Source of the DNA: Nocardioides mesophilus
GTDB taxonomy: Bacteria; Actinomycetota; Actinomycetes; Propionibacteriales; Nocardioidaceae
Length of the DNA stretch: 64,000 bases
Direction: 5' to 3'
Assembly: GCF_014395785.1 (NCBI RefSeq)
Contig: NZ_CP060713.1
Coordinates: 2,694,501-2,758,500, forward strand
Of the stretch, positions 52,364 to 61,124 are shown piece after piece (positions within the stretch are counted from its first letter, which is position 1; each line of letters begins with the position of its first letter). The translations under genes and the position numbers were made by a program. The notes under the pieces are model-generated. The model was not told where the DNA came from. It worked only from the letters and a program-made list of their open reading frames with translations, and did not search any database.

Positions 52364-53135
52364 GGGCAAGGTGCTGCACGCCTACGGCGTGATGGACAAC
52401 GTCGACGTACCGCTGCCGGGCGCCGGGATCGCCGACACACCCGTGGACGTGCTCGACCTGGGGCCGGTGGCGGTGGTCACCGGGCGCCTGGACGGCGCCG
52501 AGTTCGGGGAGGCGCGGTGGGAGGCCCAGGGTCGCGACCCGGCCTGGATCGCGCCGCTCGCGCGCCGGCACCACGAGGTCGTGCAGCAGCTGTGCTCCGT
52601 GGACGGCGTCGCAGTCGTGCCGTGGCGGCTGCCGGGGATCTATGCCGACGACGCCGCTCTGGAGTCGGCCGTCCGCGATCGTCTCGACGACGTGCTCGAG
52701 GTGCTGGACCGGGTGCGGGGCCACGCCGAGTGGGGGCTGAAGGTCTATCTCGTCGACCCGGGGATGCCGGCCGCCCCCGCCGCTCCGACATCCGGGCGCG
52801 ACTACCTGCGGCAGCGGGCGGCCGAGGCCGAGGCACGCGCCCGCGGCAGCGCCGGTCGCCTGCAGCAGGTGCTCGAGGCCTACGAGACGGTGGCGACCGT
52901 GTCGGCCCGCAGCGTCGCCAACGCGGTGCAGGACGAGGCGCTGACCGGACGGCACGAGCCGATGCTGCTCAACAGCGCTCACCTGGTGGCGTCCGGGCAC
53001 GAGGACGCGTTCTTCGTGACAGTCCGGGAGCAGGCGGAGATGCTGTCGGGCGCCGGCATGCGCCTGGAGGTGAGCGGACCCTGGCCGCCGTACAACTTCA
53101 CCGAGCCGGATCGGCCGGGAGGGGAGGAGGAGTGA
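52350..53135 (+). CDS. gvpL: gas vesicle protein GvpL/GvpF family, second copy
   Basis: A 261-residue GvpF/GvpL paralog: VLHAYGVMDNVDVPLPGAGI start, RHHEVVQQLCSVDGVAVVPWRL in the middle, a helical GRDYLRQRAAEAEARARGSA segment and the C-terminal SGPWPPYNFTEPD. Probably cooperates with the other copies in assembly. ATG 52350 lies within the last 14 bases of gvpJ and follows GGGAGG. Confidence 0.9.
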   Translation: MSRGEGKVLHAYGVMDNVDVPLPGAGIADTPVDVLDLGPVAVVTGRLDGAEFGEARWEAQGRDPAWIAPLARRHHEVVQQLCSVDGVAVVPWRLPGIYADDAALESAVRDRLDDVLEVLDRVRGHAEWGLKVYLVDPGMPAAPAAPTSGRDYLRQRAAEAEARARGSAGRLQQVLEAYETVATVSARSVANAVQDEALTGRHEPMLLNSAHLVASGHEDAFFVTVREQAEMLSGAGMRLEVSGPWPPYNFTEPDRPGGEEE

Positions 53136-53347
53136 GCCAGACGCCCGTGAACGCCGGCGACCAGGTCGCGCTGGTGGACCTGCTGGACCGTCTCATCGGG
53201 GGAGGCGTGGTGGTCGGAGGGGACATCATGCTGTCGATGGCGGGCATCGACCTGGTCCACCTCGGGCTGCGGCTGGTCCTCGCTCCGGCGCACCTCGGGG
53301 AAGGCCAGGTCGGGTCCGGTCCTCCGGCCGCGGGGCGAACGCCGTGA
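53132..53347 (+). CDS. gvpS: short GvpA-like protein, GvpS type
   Basis: A 71-residue protein: VALVDLLDRLIGGGVVVGGDIM, then LSMAGIDLVHLGLRLVLAP. It is a GvpA-family fold with a truncated C-terminus, matching GvpS of Streptomyces clusters. GTG start overlaps the gvpL stop (GTGA). A minor shell or cap function is plausible. Confidence 0.82.
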   Translation: MSQTPVNAGDQVALVDLLDRLIGGGVVVGGDIMLSMAGIDLVHLGLRLVLAPAHLGEGQVGSGPPAAGRTP

Positions 53348-53994
53348 TGGTCCTGCACGCGGTCGTCCCGCGCGACGCCTCGCCGGTGGCCGGGCTCGAC
53401 CTGTTCCCCGGAACCGCCGTGGGCGTCCTCTATGAGACCCGGGACCAGCGCCCGGCGCCGACGACCGGGGAGGTGCTGGCCTTCGGGCACAGGATCCACC
53501 TCGCCGCCGGCGCCGGCCCGGTGCTGCCGGTCCGGTTCGGCACCGTGGCCGCCGACGCCGACGAGCTCGGCCGGCTGGTCCGTGACTCCGGGCCGCGGTG
53601 GGCCGACCGGCTGCAGCGGGTCGCCGGTCACCGGGAGCTGATCGTGCACCGCCCGGGCACCCCGGAATCCTCTGCTACCTGCGGCGTCTCCCCGCTCGCC
53701 GCTGCGGGTACGGCGGCCGCCGGGGCCGACTACCTGCGGGCCCGGGTCTCCTCGGCCCGCGCCGCCGCCGCGGCCTGGGAGGAGCTGCTGGCCCCGGTCC
53801 GGGACCGGGTCGCCGAGCAACGGGTCCTGCCCGGTCCGCCCGGCCCCCGGCTGGCTCTCCTGGTGCGTGCGCACGATGTCGAGCCGGTCCGGGCCGCGCT
53901 GGAGCGTCCGGGCTCCGGGGCCGGCGGCGCGGCGCAGGTGACCGGTCCCTGGCCGCCGTACAGCTTCAGCGAGGAGGTGCTCGATGTCGGCTGA
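53344..53994 (+). CDS. gas vesicle protein GvpF/GvpL family, third copy
   Basis: A 216-residue GvpF/L paralog, the most divergent of three. HAVVPRDASPVAGLDLFPGT opens it, VLPVRFGTVAADADELGRLV is in the middle and GPWPPYSFSEEVLDVG ends it. GTG 53344 overlaps the gvpS stop; ATG 53347 is an alternative. Overlaps gvpK by eleven bases. Confidence 0.85.
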   Translation: MMVLHAVVPRDASPVAGLDLFPGTAVGVLYETRDQRPAPTTGEVLAFGHRIHLAAGAGPVLPVRFGTVAADADELGRLVRDSGPRWADRLQRVAGHRELIVHRPGTPESSATCGVSPLAAAGTAAAGADYLRARVSSARAAAAAWEELLAPVRDRVAEQRVLPGPPGPRLALLVRAHDVEPVRAALERPGSGAGGAAQVTGPWPPYSFSEEVLDVG

Positions 53995-54379
53995 GGAGCG
54001 CGACCTGTTCTGGCCCCTGGACGACTGGCCGCCCGACGGTCCGAGCGCGCCGGGGCAGGGTGCGGAGGCGGCAGCGGAGGGGCTCGACGGGCTCTCCTCG
54101 GCGCTGAGCCGGCACGTGGACGCGGACGCCGACGACCCTGCGAAGGTGGAGAAGGGCCTGGTCCAGCTGGTGCTGACGCTGGTGGAGCTGCTGCGCCAGC
54201 TGATGGAGCGTCAGGCGGTCCGGCGGGTGGAGGCCGGTGGCCTCTCCGAGGACGAGGTGGAACGGCTGGGCCGGACGCTGATGCTCCTCGACCAGCGCAT
54301 GACCGAGCTGCGCGAGCACTTCGGGCTGACCCCGGAGGACCTCAACCTCGATCTCGGGCCGCTCGGCCGGCTGCTCTGA
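53984..54379 (+). CDS. gvpK: gas vesicle protein GvpK
   Basis: A 131-residue GvpK-family protein: DDPAKVEKGLVQLVLTLVEL, LLRQLMERQAVRRVEAGGLS, EDEVERLGRTLMLLDQRM, then LREHFGLTPEDLNLDLGP. Required for vesicle assembly. The N-terminal ~40 residues are disordered and acidic. Last gene of the cluster, ending 19 bases from the convergent kinase gene. No gvpN-like AAA gene is present in the window. Confidence 0.92.
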   Translation: MSAEERDLFWPLDDWPPDGPSAPGQGAEAAAEGLDGLSSALSRHVDADADDPAKVEKGLVQLVLTLVELLRQLMERQAVRRVEAGGLSEDEVERLGRTLMLLDQRMTELREHFGLTPEDLNLDLGPLGRLL

Positions 54380-54398
54380 CCCCGGGCCGGCCGTCGCC

Positions 54399-57300
54399 TC
54401 AGTCGACCGCCGGCCGGCCCCGGCCACGGGTGAACCACACGCACTTGCCGGCGCCGCTGGCCCGGCTGCCCCAGCTGTCGGCCAGGGTGGAGACGATCTG
54501 CAGCCCGCGACCGTGCTCGTCCTCCTCGGTGGGCCGCTGCCGACGCGGCCGGTAGGCGCCGCGGTCGTGCACCTCGACGGTCAGCTCCTCGCCCGACAGC
54601 CGCAGCCGCAGGTCGATCGGCGGTCTGCCGTGCAGGTAGGCGTTGGTCACCACCTCGCTGACCATCAGCACCACGTCGTGGGTGACGTCGGTCGCGACCT
54701 CCCAGTCGCGCAGCCGCTCGCGCACCATCCGGCGGGCGGTGGCCGGCATCGACTCGTCGATCGGGAGCTGGTAGGCGGCGGTGGTGCCGAGCGGCGTCGT
54801 GTCCACCCGGGTGACCAGGACCGCCACGTCGTCCTCGGGCCCGTCGGGCAGCAGTGCCGACACCAGGGTGGCCGGCAGGTCCTGCACGTCGGCATCCGCG
54901 TGCTGCAGCAGCTGGGCGCCCAGCGCGTCGATGCCGACGTCGAGGTCGCGGTCGCGGCGCTCGACCAGGCCGTCGGTGTAGAAGGTGACCGTCGCGCCGG
55001 CGGCCAGCTGGACGAGGTCGGTCGACATGCCGAAGTAGCCGGCCCCCAGCGGCGGTCCCGTGGTGCCGACCAGCTCCAGGTCGCGGTCGGCGGTGACCAG
55101 CAACGGCGGGAGGTGGCCGGCGTTGGCGACCCGGAGGCTCTGGTCGCCGGAGTCGAAGACGGCGTAGACGCAGGTGACCATCTGGTCGCCGTCCAGGTCC
55201 TGCACCACTCCGTCGACGTGCTCCAGGATGTCGCTCGGCGGCAGGTCGAGCTTGGCGAAGGCGCGTACGGCGGACCGCAGCTGACCCATCACCGACGCGG
55301 CCCGCACGCCCCGGCCCATCACGTCGCCGACGACGAAGGCGGTGCGCCCGGCGCCGAGGTCGATGATGTCGTACCAGTCGCCGCCCACCTGCGTGCCCTC
55401 GACGCCGGCCCGGTAGTAGGTGGCCACGTCGAGGTGCTCGAGGTCGTAGGAGCGTTCGGGAAGCAGGCTGCGCTGGAGCTCGTCGGCGATGGTGTGCTCC
55501 CGGGTGGCCGCCTCCATCCGGGCGGCCGCCTCGGCGAGGCTGCGCTCGGCGGCCCGCTGCTCGGTGATGTCCTGGGCCGAGCCCCGCAGCACGCGGCCGC
55601 GGTCGGCGTCCTTGACCACCTCGCCGCGGACGCTGAGCAGGATCTCCTCGCCCGAGGGCGGGGTCAGCCGGACCTCGTAGTCGACGGTGCCGGTCTCGGC
55701 GCCCTCGGCCAGCGCCGCCAGAAGATGCCGGCGGTCCTCGGGGTGGATCAGGGTGTCGACCACGCCGCCGAATCCTCGCCGTTCGATCTCGCTGCGGCTG
55801 ACGCCGAACAGCCGCGACAGCTCGTCGGAGACGTGGACCGTGTCGGTGTCCAGGTCGATCTCCCAGCTGCCGACCCGGGCCAGGCTCTCGGCCCGGTCGA
55901 GCAGCTCCTGGCTGCGCTCCAACGCGGTGCGCAGCCGACGCTGGCGGTCCAGCTCGACGTTGACGCGAACCCGGGCGAGCAGCTCCCGGGCCGAGAACGG
56001 CTTGCTGAGGTAGTCGTCGGCGCCCGCCTCCAGTCCCTCCAGCGTGCCCTCCTCGCCGGCGCGCGCAGAGAGCATGATCACCGGCAGGTCGGCCGTCGCC
56101 GGGTGGGACTGGATCCTGGCGAGCAGGCCGAAGCCGTCCAGCCGGGGCATCATCACGTCGGTCAGCACCAGGTCCGGCAGGTGGGCCGCCATCCGGTCGA
56201 GGGCGTCCAGGCCGTCGACGGCCGTGTCGACGACGTACTCGGCGGCGAGCAGGGAGGCGACGTAGGCCCGCATGTCGACGTTGTCGTCCACGACCAGCAC
56301 CCGGGCCCGTCGCTTCCCGTCGGACTCCGCGAGCGGCACGTCCGCCGGGGCCAGGAGGTCCTCGCCGCTCACCCATCGGGTCGTCTCCGCCACGAACCCG
56401 GCGGCGAGACGGGCTCCGTCGAGCTGCGCCAGACCGGTGCCGAGCTGGTCCGCGGGCAGGTGCGAGGTGCCGAACGGCACGCGCACGGTGAAGGTGCTTC
56501 CCTCGTTCACCGTGCTGTCCGCCGTGACCTCGCCGCCATGCAGGGCGGCGAGCTCGGCGACCAGCGCGAGTCCGATGCCCGAGCCCTCGTGGGTCCGCGA
56601 GCGCGCGCCCCGGACCCGGTGGAACCGCTCGAACAGGTGCGCGGTCTCCTGCGGGGGAATGCCGATCCCGGTGTCGCGGACGCGGAGCACCGCGGTGCCG
56701 TCCTCCTCGGTGACCGAGACCAGGATCGAGCCGGAGAAGGTGAACTTCAGCGCGTTCGAGACGAGGTTGAGCACGATCTTGGCCCAGTGCTCGGGGTCGA
56801 CGTGCACCGGCGACGACAGCGGCTCGCAGTCCACCTCGAGCCGGAGTCCGGCACGCTCCGCCGAGGACCGGAACATGCTGACGAGCTCGGCGGTGTAGCC
56901 GGAGAGGTCCACCGGCTCGAACCGCGACGTGATCCGACCGGACTCGAGCCGGGAGAAGTCCAGGAGGCTGTTGACGAGCTTCAGCAGTCGCTGGCCGTTG
57001 CGGTGGATGACCTCCGTCCGGGCCCGTTGCCGTGGCGGCAGCGGCTCCTCCTCGTCGGCGAGCGCGTCCTCGGCCGGGCCGAGCAGCAGCGTAAGCGGAG
57101 TGCGGAACTCGTGGCTGACGTTGGTGAAGAAGTCGGTCTTGGCCTGGTCGATGCGGGCGAGGCTCTCGGCACGCCGGCGCTCGAACTCGTAGGCCCGGGC
57201 ATCGGTCAGAGCAGCCGCCAGCTGACCGGCGACCAGCTGCACGAAGGAGCGGTAGCCCTCGTCGAGCGGCCGGTAGCGGTTCAGCCCGACGACCAGGAAG

Positions 57301-58223
57301 CCGTACGGCGAGGTCTGCGACGGGGCCAGCAGCTGCACCGCCAGGGCCCGCAGCGGCGGCTCGGGCCAGGCGCCGCTCGGCAGCTCGGGGAAGCCCTCGG
57401 CGGTGAGGTCGATGTCGACGAGGTCGCCGGTGAGCAGCTCGCGGGCCGGCCAGAGCGCCCGCGCATCGTCCGTCCTGAGCAGCCGGGGAGCGGCCGGGTG
57501 CTCGCCGGTGAAGCCGGCGGTGCCGGCCAGCCGTGCCGTGCCCCCGTCCTCGTCGAAGAGGTAGAGCATGGAGAACGGCAGCGAGTCCTGGTTGGCGCCC
57601 AGGCGCTCGCACGCGGCGGCGATCATCTCGGTCTCGGAGAGCTCGCCCATCGTGCGGACACCGAGGTCGCGCAAGGTGGCCATCCGGCGCGCCGCGATCA
57701 CCTGCTCGGTGTCCTCCTTGACCACGCACAGCATGCCGGCGATCGAGCCCGCGTCGTCGGTCAACGGGCTGTAGGAGAACGTGTGGTAGGTCTCCTCGAC
57801 GTAGCCGCTGCGTTCGAGGAACAGCTGCAGCTGCTCGTCCCAGGTGGCCTCACCGGTGGTGATCACCCGGTCGATGCGCGGCCCGATGTCGGCCCAGATC
57901 TCCGACCAGACCTCGGAGGCGGGCCGACCCAGCGCCCAGGGGTACTTGGTGCCCAGGGTGTCGCGGCGGTAGGCCTCGTTGCAGAAGAAGACCAGCTCCG
58001 GACCCCAGGCCATCCACATCGAGAACTTCGAGGTGAGCACCAGGCGCACGGTGGTCCGCAGGCTGTTCGGCCACGTCTCCGGCGGGCCGAGGGAGGTGGC
58101 GTCCCAGTCGACTGCAAGCAGGTCACGACCGACCCCGCCCATGTCGTTCAATGCGTCGCGCACCCGTGCCGGTCCCCGCCCTCGACTTCTTGCTTCCTCG
58201 CGGCGGTGCCGCGTTCTGGACAC
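54399..58223 (-). CDS. hybrid sensor kinase fused to receiver, PAS, PP2C phosphatase and RsbW-like ATPase domains
   Basis: A 1274-residue cytosolic signalling protein. Domains by rough position: PAS (35-165), GAF (165-345), HisKA with phospho-His in FFTNVSHEFRTPLT (~371), HATPase_c (440-570: LNLVSNALKFT, DTGIGIPP), receiver with Asp ~689 in LVLTDVMMPRLDGFG, PAS (775-890), SpoIIE/PP2C phosphatase (905-1105: VGGDWYDIIDL, VVGDVMGRGVRAASVM, NAGHLPPLL) and RsbW-like HATPase (1125-1265: MVSEVVTNAYLHG, GRGLQIVSTLADSWG). It both phosphorylates and dephosphorylates, so may control an anti-sigma switch. GTG 58223 is used; ATG 58142 (MGGVGRDLLAVDWD) is equally plausible. Convergent with gvpK. Confidence 0.9.
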   Translation of the reverse strand: MSRTRHRREEARSRGRGPARVRDALNDMGGVGRDLLAVDWDATSLGPPETWPNSLRTTVRLVLTSKFSMWMAWGPELVFFCNEAYRRDTLGTKYPWALGRPASEVWSEIWADIGPRIDRVITTGEATWDEQLQLFLERSGYVEETYHTFSYSPLTDDAGSIAGMLCVVKEDTEQVIAARRMATLRDLGVRTMGELSETEMIAAACERLGANQDSLPFSMLYLFDEDGGTARLAGTAGFTGEHPAAPRLLRTDDARALWPARELLTGDLVDIDLTAEGFPELPSGAWPEPPLRALAVQLLAPSQTSPYGFLVVGLNRYRPLDEGYRSFVQLVAGQLAAALTDARAYEFERRRAESLARIDQAKTDFFTNVSHEFRTPLTLLLGPAEDALADEEEPLPPRQRARTEVIHRNGQRLLKLVNSLLDFSRLESGRITSRFEPVDLSGYTAELVSMFRSSAERAGLRLEVDCEPLSSPVHVDPEHWAKIVLNLVSNALKFTFSGSILVSVTEEDGTAVLRVRDTGIGIPPQETAHLFERFHRVRGARSRTHEGSGIGLALVAELAALHGGEVTADSTVNEGSTFTVRVPFGTSHLPADQLGTGLAQLDGARLAAGFVAETTRWVSGEDLLAPADVPLAESDGKRRARVLVVDDNVDMRAYVASLLAAEYVVDTAVDGLDALDRMAAHLPDLVLTDVMMPRLDGFGLLARIQSHPATADLPVIMLSARAGEEGTLEGLEAGADDYLSKPFSARELLARVRVNVELDRQRRLRTALERSQELLDRAESLARVGSWEIDLDTDTVHVSDELSRLFGVSRSEIERRGFGGVVDTLIHPEDRRHLLAALAEGAETGTVDYEVRLTPPSGEEILLSVRGEVVKDADRGRVLRGSAQDITEQRAAERSLAEAAARMEAATREHTIADELQRSLLPERSYDLEHLDVATYYRAGVEGTQVGGDWYDIIDLGAGRTAFVVGDVMGRGVRAASVMGQLRSAVRAFAKLDLPPSDILEHVDGVVQDLDGDQMVTCVYAVFDSGDQSLRVANAGHLPPLLVTADRDLELVGTTGPPLGAGYFGMSTDLVQLAAGATVTFYTDGLVERRDRDLDVGIDALGAQLLQHADADVQDLPATLVSALLPDGPEDDVAVLVTRVDTTPLGTTAAYQLPIDESMPATARRMVRERLRDWEVATDVTHDVVLMVSEVVTNAYLHGRPPIDLRLRLSGEELTVEVHDRGAYRPRRQRPTEEDEHGRGLQIVSTLADSWGSRASGAGKCVWFTRGRGRPAVD

Positions 58224-58294
58224 CCTCGCAAACCCTAGCCGACGAGAACTGGTCGGTCTCGCTGAACGAGGCCCATCGGTCCAGACAGCCCGGC

Positions 58295-58873
58295 TCAGGC
58301 CAGTGTGCGTCGCGGGGTGCGGGCGCCGCTCGGGCGCAGCTCGATGGTCACGGGCAGACCAGGGTCACCGACCCCCTCACGCAGGTGCGCCACCACGTCG
58401 CTCTCGAGCCGGGCTCGCACCTCCGGGATGTCGGCGGAGTCGGCCAGCTCCACGCGGAGGAACACATGCTGGCCATGGCGGTCACGCACGTGCGCCGAGA
58501 CGCCGGTCACCCCGGTGATGCTGACCGCCTCGTCCTCCACCGCATCGGTGAGGGCGCTCGCATGGAGCGTGGTGAAGCCCTCCCGAGCGTTGGTCGTCCG
58601 GTCCCACCGGCTCGTCCGATGAGTCCTGAGCTGGCTGAACAGCCACAGCAGGGCGAGCACCGCGATCAGGAGGAGGACCCCGGCGACCGCCCACCAGAAC
58701 CAGGGGCGCCCGTCGGGAAAGGTGCTCACCCGCTGTGGCAGCACCGGGTAGGTCGCCCGCCACGCCCCGAAGGCCCCGAGGCTGAGGGCCAGCCCGAGAC
58801 CGCCAGCCGCGAGCAGGAGCAGTCCCAGCAGGGTCAGCACGACCCGGTTGACGGCGTCCGCGCGGCTGCTCAT
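58295..58873 (-). CDS. amaP: AmaP-like membrane anchor of the Asp23 system
   Basis: A 192-residue protein with two N-terminal membrane helices (VVLTLLGLLLLAAGGLGLAL and WFWWAVAGVLLLIAVLALLW) joined by an exported loop, and a cytosolic ~95-residue domain. This is the AmaP layout, which ties Asp23 to the membrane in Gram-positives. Its ATG overlaps the preceding gene's stop by four bases; it is the last gene of the Asp23 operon. Confidence 0.78.
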   Translation of the reverse strand: MSSRADAVNRVVLTLLGLLLLAAGGLGLALSLGAFGAWRATYPVLPQRVSTFPDGRPWFWWAVAGVLLLIAVLALLWLFSQLRTHRTSRWDRTTNAREGFTTLHASALTDAVEDEAVSITGVTGVSAHVRDRHGQHVFLRVELADSADIPEVRARLESDVVAHLREGVGDPGLPVTIELRPSGARTPRRTLA

Positions 58874-59409
58874 CGCGTGTCCTTGGTGGTGAGCTCGACC
58901 CGGGTCCGCATCGGGCGCTCGAGGCCGAGCGCGTCGAGGCGCGCTCTCACAGCGGACTCGACCTCCTCGCGGACACCGGGCTGTGACGGGGCCACCGTCT
59001 GCGCATCCACGCGTGCGGTACGCCGGCTGACGGAGGCGCTCGCTCCGACGATGCCGGTCGTGCGGGTGGCGGCAGCCGCGAGCGACTTCTCCAGGCTGCG
59101 TCGCGAGGCGGTGACGTCCACGCCACCGGACTCACTCCTGAGAGCCAGCGACGCCGGCTTGCCCCGCCGGAAGGCAAGGAGCAGGAGCAGCAGCCCCAGG
59201 ATCACGAGCCCGACGAGAACCGTGTTGACGATCCAGTCGTTCCAGCTGTGCGTCCGCAGCCAGCTGGTCCAATCGGAGTAGGGAAGCACTGCCGGGGCGC
59301 GGCCCAGCGCGGCGGCGACGATCTCCACGACCACCAGCAGTGAGCCGAGGAAGAGGGCCAGTGCCAGCAGGGCGGAGACGACTCGGGTGATCCACTTCGT
59401 GGCCGTCAT
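58870..59409 (-). CDS. two-helix membrane protein, DUF6286-like
   Basis: A 179-residue protein with two membrane helices (VVSALLALALFLGSLLVVV and WIVNTVLVGLVILGLLLLLL) and a cytosolic C-terminal domain like that of the following AmaP. The two look like paralogs. Overlapping starts and stops with both neighbours (ATGA) place it firmly in the Asp23 operon. Confidence 0.75.
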   Translation of the reverse strand: MTATKWITRVVSALLALALFLGSLLVVVEIVAAALGRAPAVLPYSDWTSWLRTHSWNDWIVNTVLVGLVILGLLLLLLAFRRGKPASLALRSESGGVDVTASRRSLEKSLAAAATRTTGIVGASASVSRRTARVDAQTVAPSQPGVREEVESAVRARLDALGLERPMRTRVELTTKDTR

Positions 59410-59840
59410 GTGACTCTCCGTTGTGCTGGGTCCGGCAGCGTCATCGAGACCACCTCCACGTCGACGTGGTCAACGCGAACTCCGGTGAGGGACGTGACCT
59501 GCGACCGGATGCGCTCCCGGACCTCGTCGGCGACCTGCTGGACCGACCTCGGCCAGCGCACCGCGATGGAGACATGCACGCTCGCGAGGTCGTCCTGGAC
59601 CTGCGCCTGGACGCTTGCGGCGTCGTCGGGCCTGGCCCCACCGATCCTCATGCCGAGCACGCGGCGGGGCGCCGCGGCGGCATCCTTGACGGACATGACG
59701 GCGTACCCGGCGACCTTCTCGACGACCCGGTCGTCCACCGTCAGCCGCCCGCGGTCCTCCGGGCGGACGGGCGCGCGATGCTCGGTGCGCGCCGCGGGGT
59801 CCGTTCCGGGCACGGACCCACCGAAGGCGGTGGCGTTCAT
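59406..59840 (-). CDS. Asp23/Gls24 family envelope-stress protein, second copy
   Basis: A 144-residue protein with an extended N-terminus and the Asp23 domain: LTVDDRVVEKVAGYAVMSV, then VQAQVQDDLASVHVSIAVRWPR, SVQQVADEVRERIRSQVTSLTGVRVDHVDV in two parts. Asp23 proteins line the membrane in Gram-positive stress responses. Translation is coupled to both neighbours by 4-base overlaps. Confidence 0.88.
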   Translation of the reverse strand: MNATAFGGSVPGTDPAARTEHRAPVRPEDRGRLTVDDRVVEKVAGYAVMSVKDAAAAPRRVLGMRIGGARPDDAASVQAQVQDDLASVHVSIAVRWPRSVQQVADEVRERIRSQVTSLTGVRVDHVDVEVVSMTLPDPAQRRVT

Positions 59841-60022
59841 CGCGACGAGCGGTTGGATCCGCCGAGGTACTGGTTGAGATCGACCTCACCGGCGGTCACC
59901 TTGCCGACGACGAAGCCGATGATGCCCAACGCCGCTGTGATGACGAGTCCCCCGAACCCGCCCGTCGTCCAGGCGAGGCCGAGGAGCAGGCCGCAGAAGA
60001 GTCCGATGACAGTGGGATGCAT
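59837..60022 (-). CDS. small two-helix membrane protein, DUF2273 type
   Basis: A 61-residue protein: VIGLFCGLLLGLAWTTGG and FGGLVITAALGIIGFVVGKV are two membrane helices, and the tail contains DLNQYLGG, matching DUF2273 proteins that accompany Asp23 genes. ATG 60022 has GGAGG six bases upstream (minus strand), better than the longer frame. Confidence 0.83.
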   Translation of the reverse strand: MHPTVIGLFCGLLLGLAWTTGGFGGLVITAALGIIGFVVGKVTAGEVDLNQYLGGSNRSSR

Positions 60023-60071
60023 GGCAACCTCCAAAGGCAAACGAGCTGGGCGGACTCGCGCCCGCCGCGGG

Positions 60072-60338
60072 TCAGACGACGCGGCTGGGTCGTCGTCGGG
60101 TACGTCGGAACCGAGGGATCGACACCGTCCCCTGCCACCAGCGGCGTCGGCGGACGAACCTCACCTCCGGCCAGCTCCCGTTCGAGCGCTCCTCCTGGTC
60201 GAGCTGGTGGAGGGCTCTGATGAGCTCGGCAGCGTCCCCACCCCTGTCGGGGTGGTGCGCCCGGATCAGCGCCCGCCGTCGACGCCGACGTTCCTCGTCC
60301 GGTCCGCCCGACGCAGGCATCGGGCTCACGCGGGTCAC
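60072..60338 (-). CDS. small basic protein with J-domain-like HPD motif
   Basis: An 88-residue protein. RRRRRRALIRAHHPDRGGDAAELIRALHQLD looks like helices II-III of a DnaJ J-domain with the HPD tripeptide (split here as ALIRAHHPDRGGDAAELI). The C-terminus is extremely basic (FRRTRRRPSRVV). GTG 60338 overlaps the stop of the previous gene (GTGA), as elsewhere in this operon; ATG 60320 is the alternative. If it is a truncated J-protein it could direct Hsp70 to the stressed envelope. Confidence 0.65.
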   Translation of the reverse strand: MTRVSPMPASGGPDEERRRRRRALIRAHHPDRGGDAAELIRALHQLDQEERSNGSWPEVRFVRRRRWWQGTVSIPRFRRTRRRPSRVV

Positions 60339-60646
60339 GTGAGGTCCGTCGCGGTTCGTACGTCGGCGACGTGCACGTCGACCCGGGCCCCCTCGACGAG
60401 CGGCGCCAGCGCGCTGCGCACCTGAGCCTCGAGCGACCGTACCGAGGAGCCGTAGGCCAGCACGACCGACACGAGCACGCGGCGATCCTCGACCCGGACA
60501 CCGACCACCCGACGTCGCGGAAGGTACGTAGCCACCGCCCAGGTCCCGCCCTCGTGCAGTCCCGCCACCGCAGGACAGGCCAGCACCGCCGCCGCGATGC
60601 TGTCGACCTTGGCGTCGAGCGCAGGCGCGCCGCCGGAGACGCTCAC
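60335..60646 (-). CDS. Asp23-like small protein
   Basis: A 103-residue protein: LDAKVDSIAAAVLACPAVAG, VVGVRVEDRRVLVSVVLAYG, SSVRSLEAQVRSALAPLVEG and ARVDVHVADV. It follows the same alternation as the Asp23 domain but shorter. GTG 60646 overlaps the stop of the first asp23 gene. Confidence 0.75.
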   Translation of the reverse strand: MSVSGGAPALDAKVDSIAAAVLACPAVAGLHEGGTWAVATYLPRRRVVGVRVEDRRVLVSVVLAYGSSVRSLEAQVRSALAPLVEGARVDVHVADVRTATDLT

Positions 60647-61086
60647 TGGACCCGGGACTCCTGGGCATCCTGCTGGTCGTCGGTCGGCAGATGGATGTCG
60701 TTCACGGAGACGTTCACCTCCGTCACCTCCAGACCGGTCATCCCTTCGACCGCCGAGATCACGTTGCGCCGCACCGAGCGACTCAGCTCGACGATGGAGA
60801 CGCCGTACTCCGCCACCAGGTCGAGGTCGATCGCTGCCTGCCGCTCGCCGACCTCGACCGCGACCCCCTGCCCGACCGACTGGGAGGAGCCAGGGATCCG
60901 GTCCCGGATGGCGCCGATCGTCCTTGCCGTTCCACCGCCGAGTGCGTACACCCCGGAGACCTCCCGGGCCGAGACACCGGCGATCTTCTGGACCACGCCG
61001 TCGGCGATGGTGGTGTTGCCCTTGGAGGTCTGGAGCTCTGAAGCCCCGGACTCGCGGGGGCTGATCGAGCTTGAGGGATTGCTCAT
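60643..61086 (-). CDS. Asp23/Gls24 family envelope-stress protein, first gene of the operon
   Basis: A 147-residue Asp23 protein: TTIADGVVQKIAGVSAREV, GVYALGGGTARTIGAI, VEVGERQAAIDLDLVAEYGV, SIVELSRSVRRNVISAVEGM and LEVTEVNVSVNDIHL. A low-complexity 20-residue N-terminus precedes the domain. GAGGAGGAC stands just before ATG 61086. Behind it lies a sigma-B-like promoter. The operon continues with six coupled genes to 58295. Confidence 0.92.
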   Translation of the reverse strand: MSNPSSSISPRESGASELQTSKGNTTIADGVVQKIAGVSAREVSGVYALGGGTARTIGAIRDRIPGSSQSVGQGVAVEVGERQAAIDLDLVAEYGVSIVELSRSVRRNVISAVEGMTGLEVTEVNVSVNDIHLPTDDQQDAQESRVQ

Positions 61087-61124
61087 GTGTCCTCCTCGTG
61101 GGAGCTCGAGTGTTCCCTTCAAAA

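Noticed and set aside
54513-58238. A 1241-codon open frame on the plus strand opposite the hybrid kinase
   Set aside because: It is a by-product of high GC at third positions; its translation is low-complexity (rich in Arg, Gly, Val, His) and no family is recognisable, whereas the minus-strand kinase is full of known motifs.
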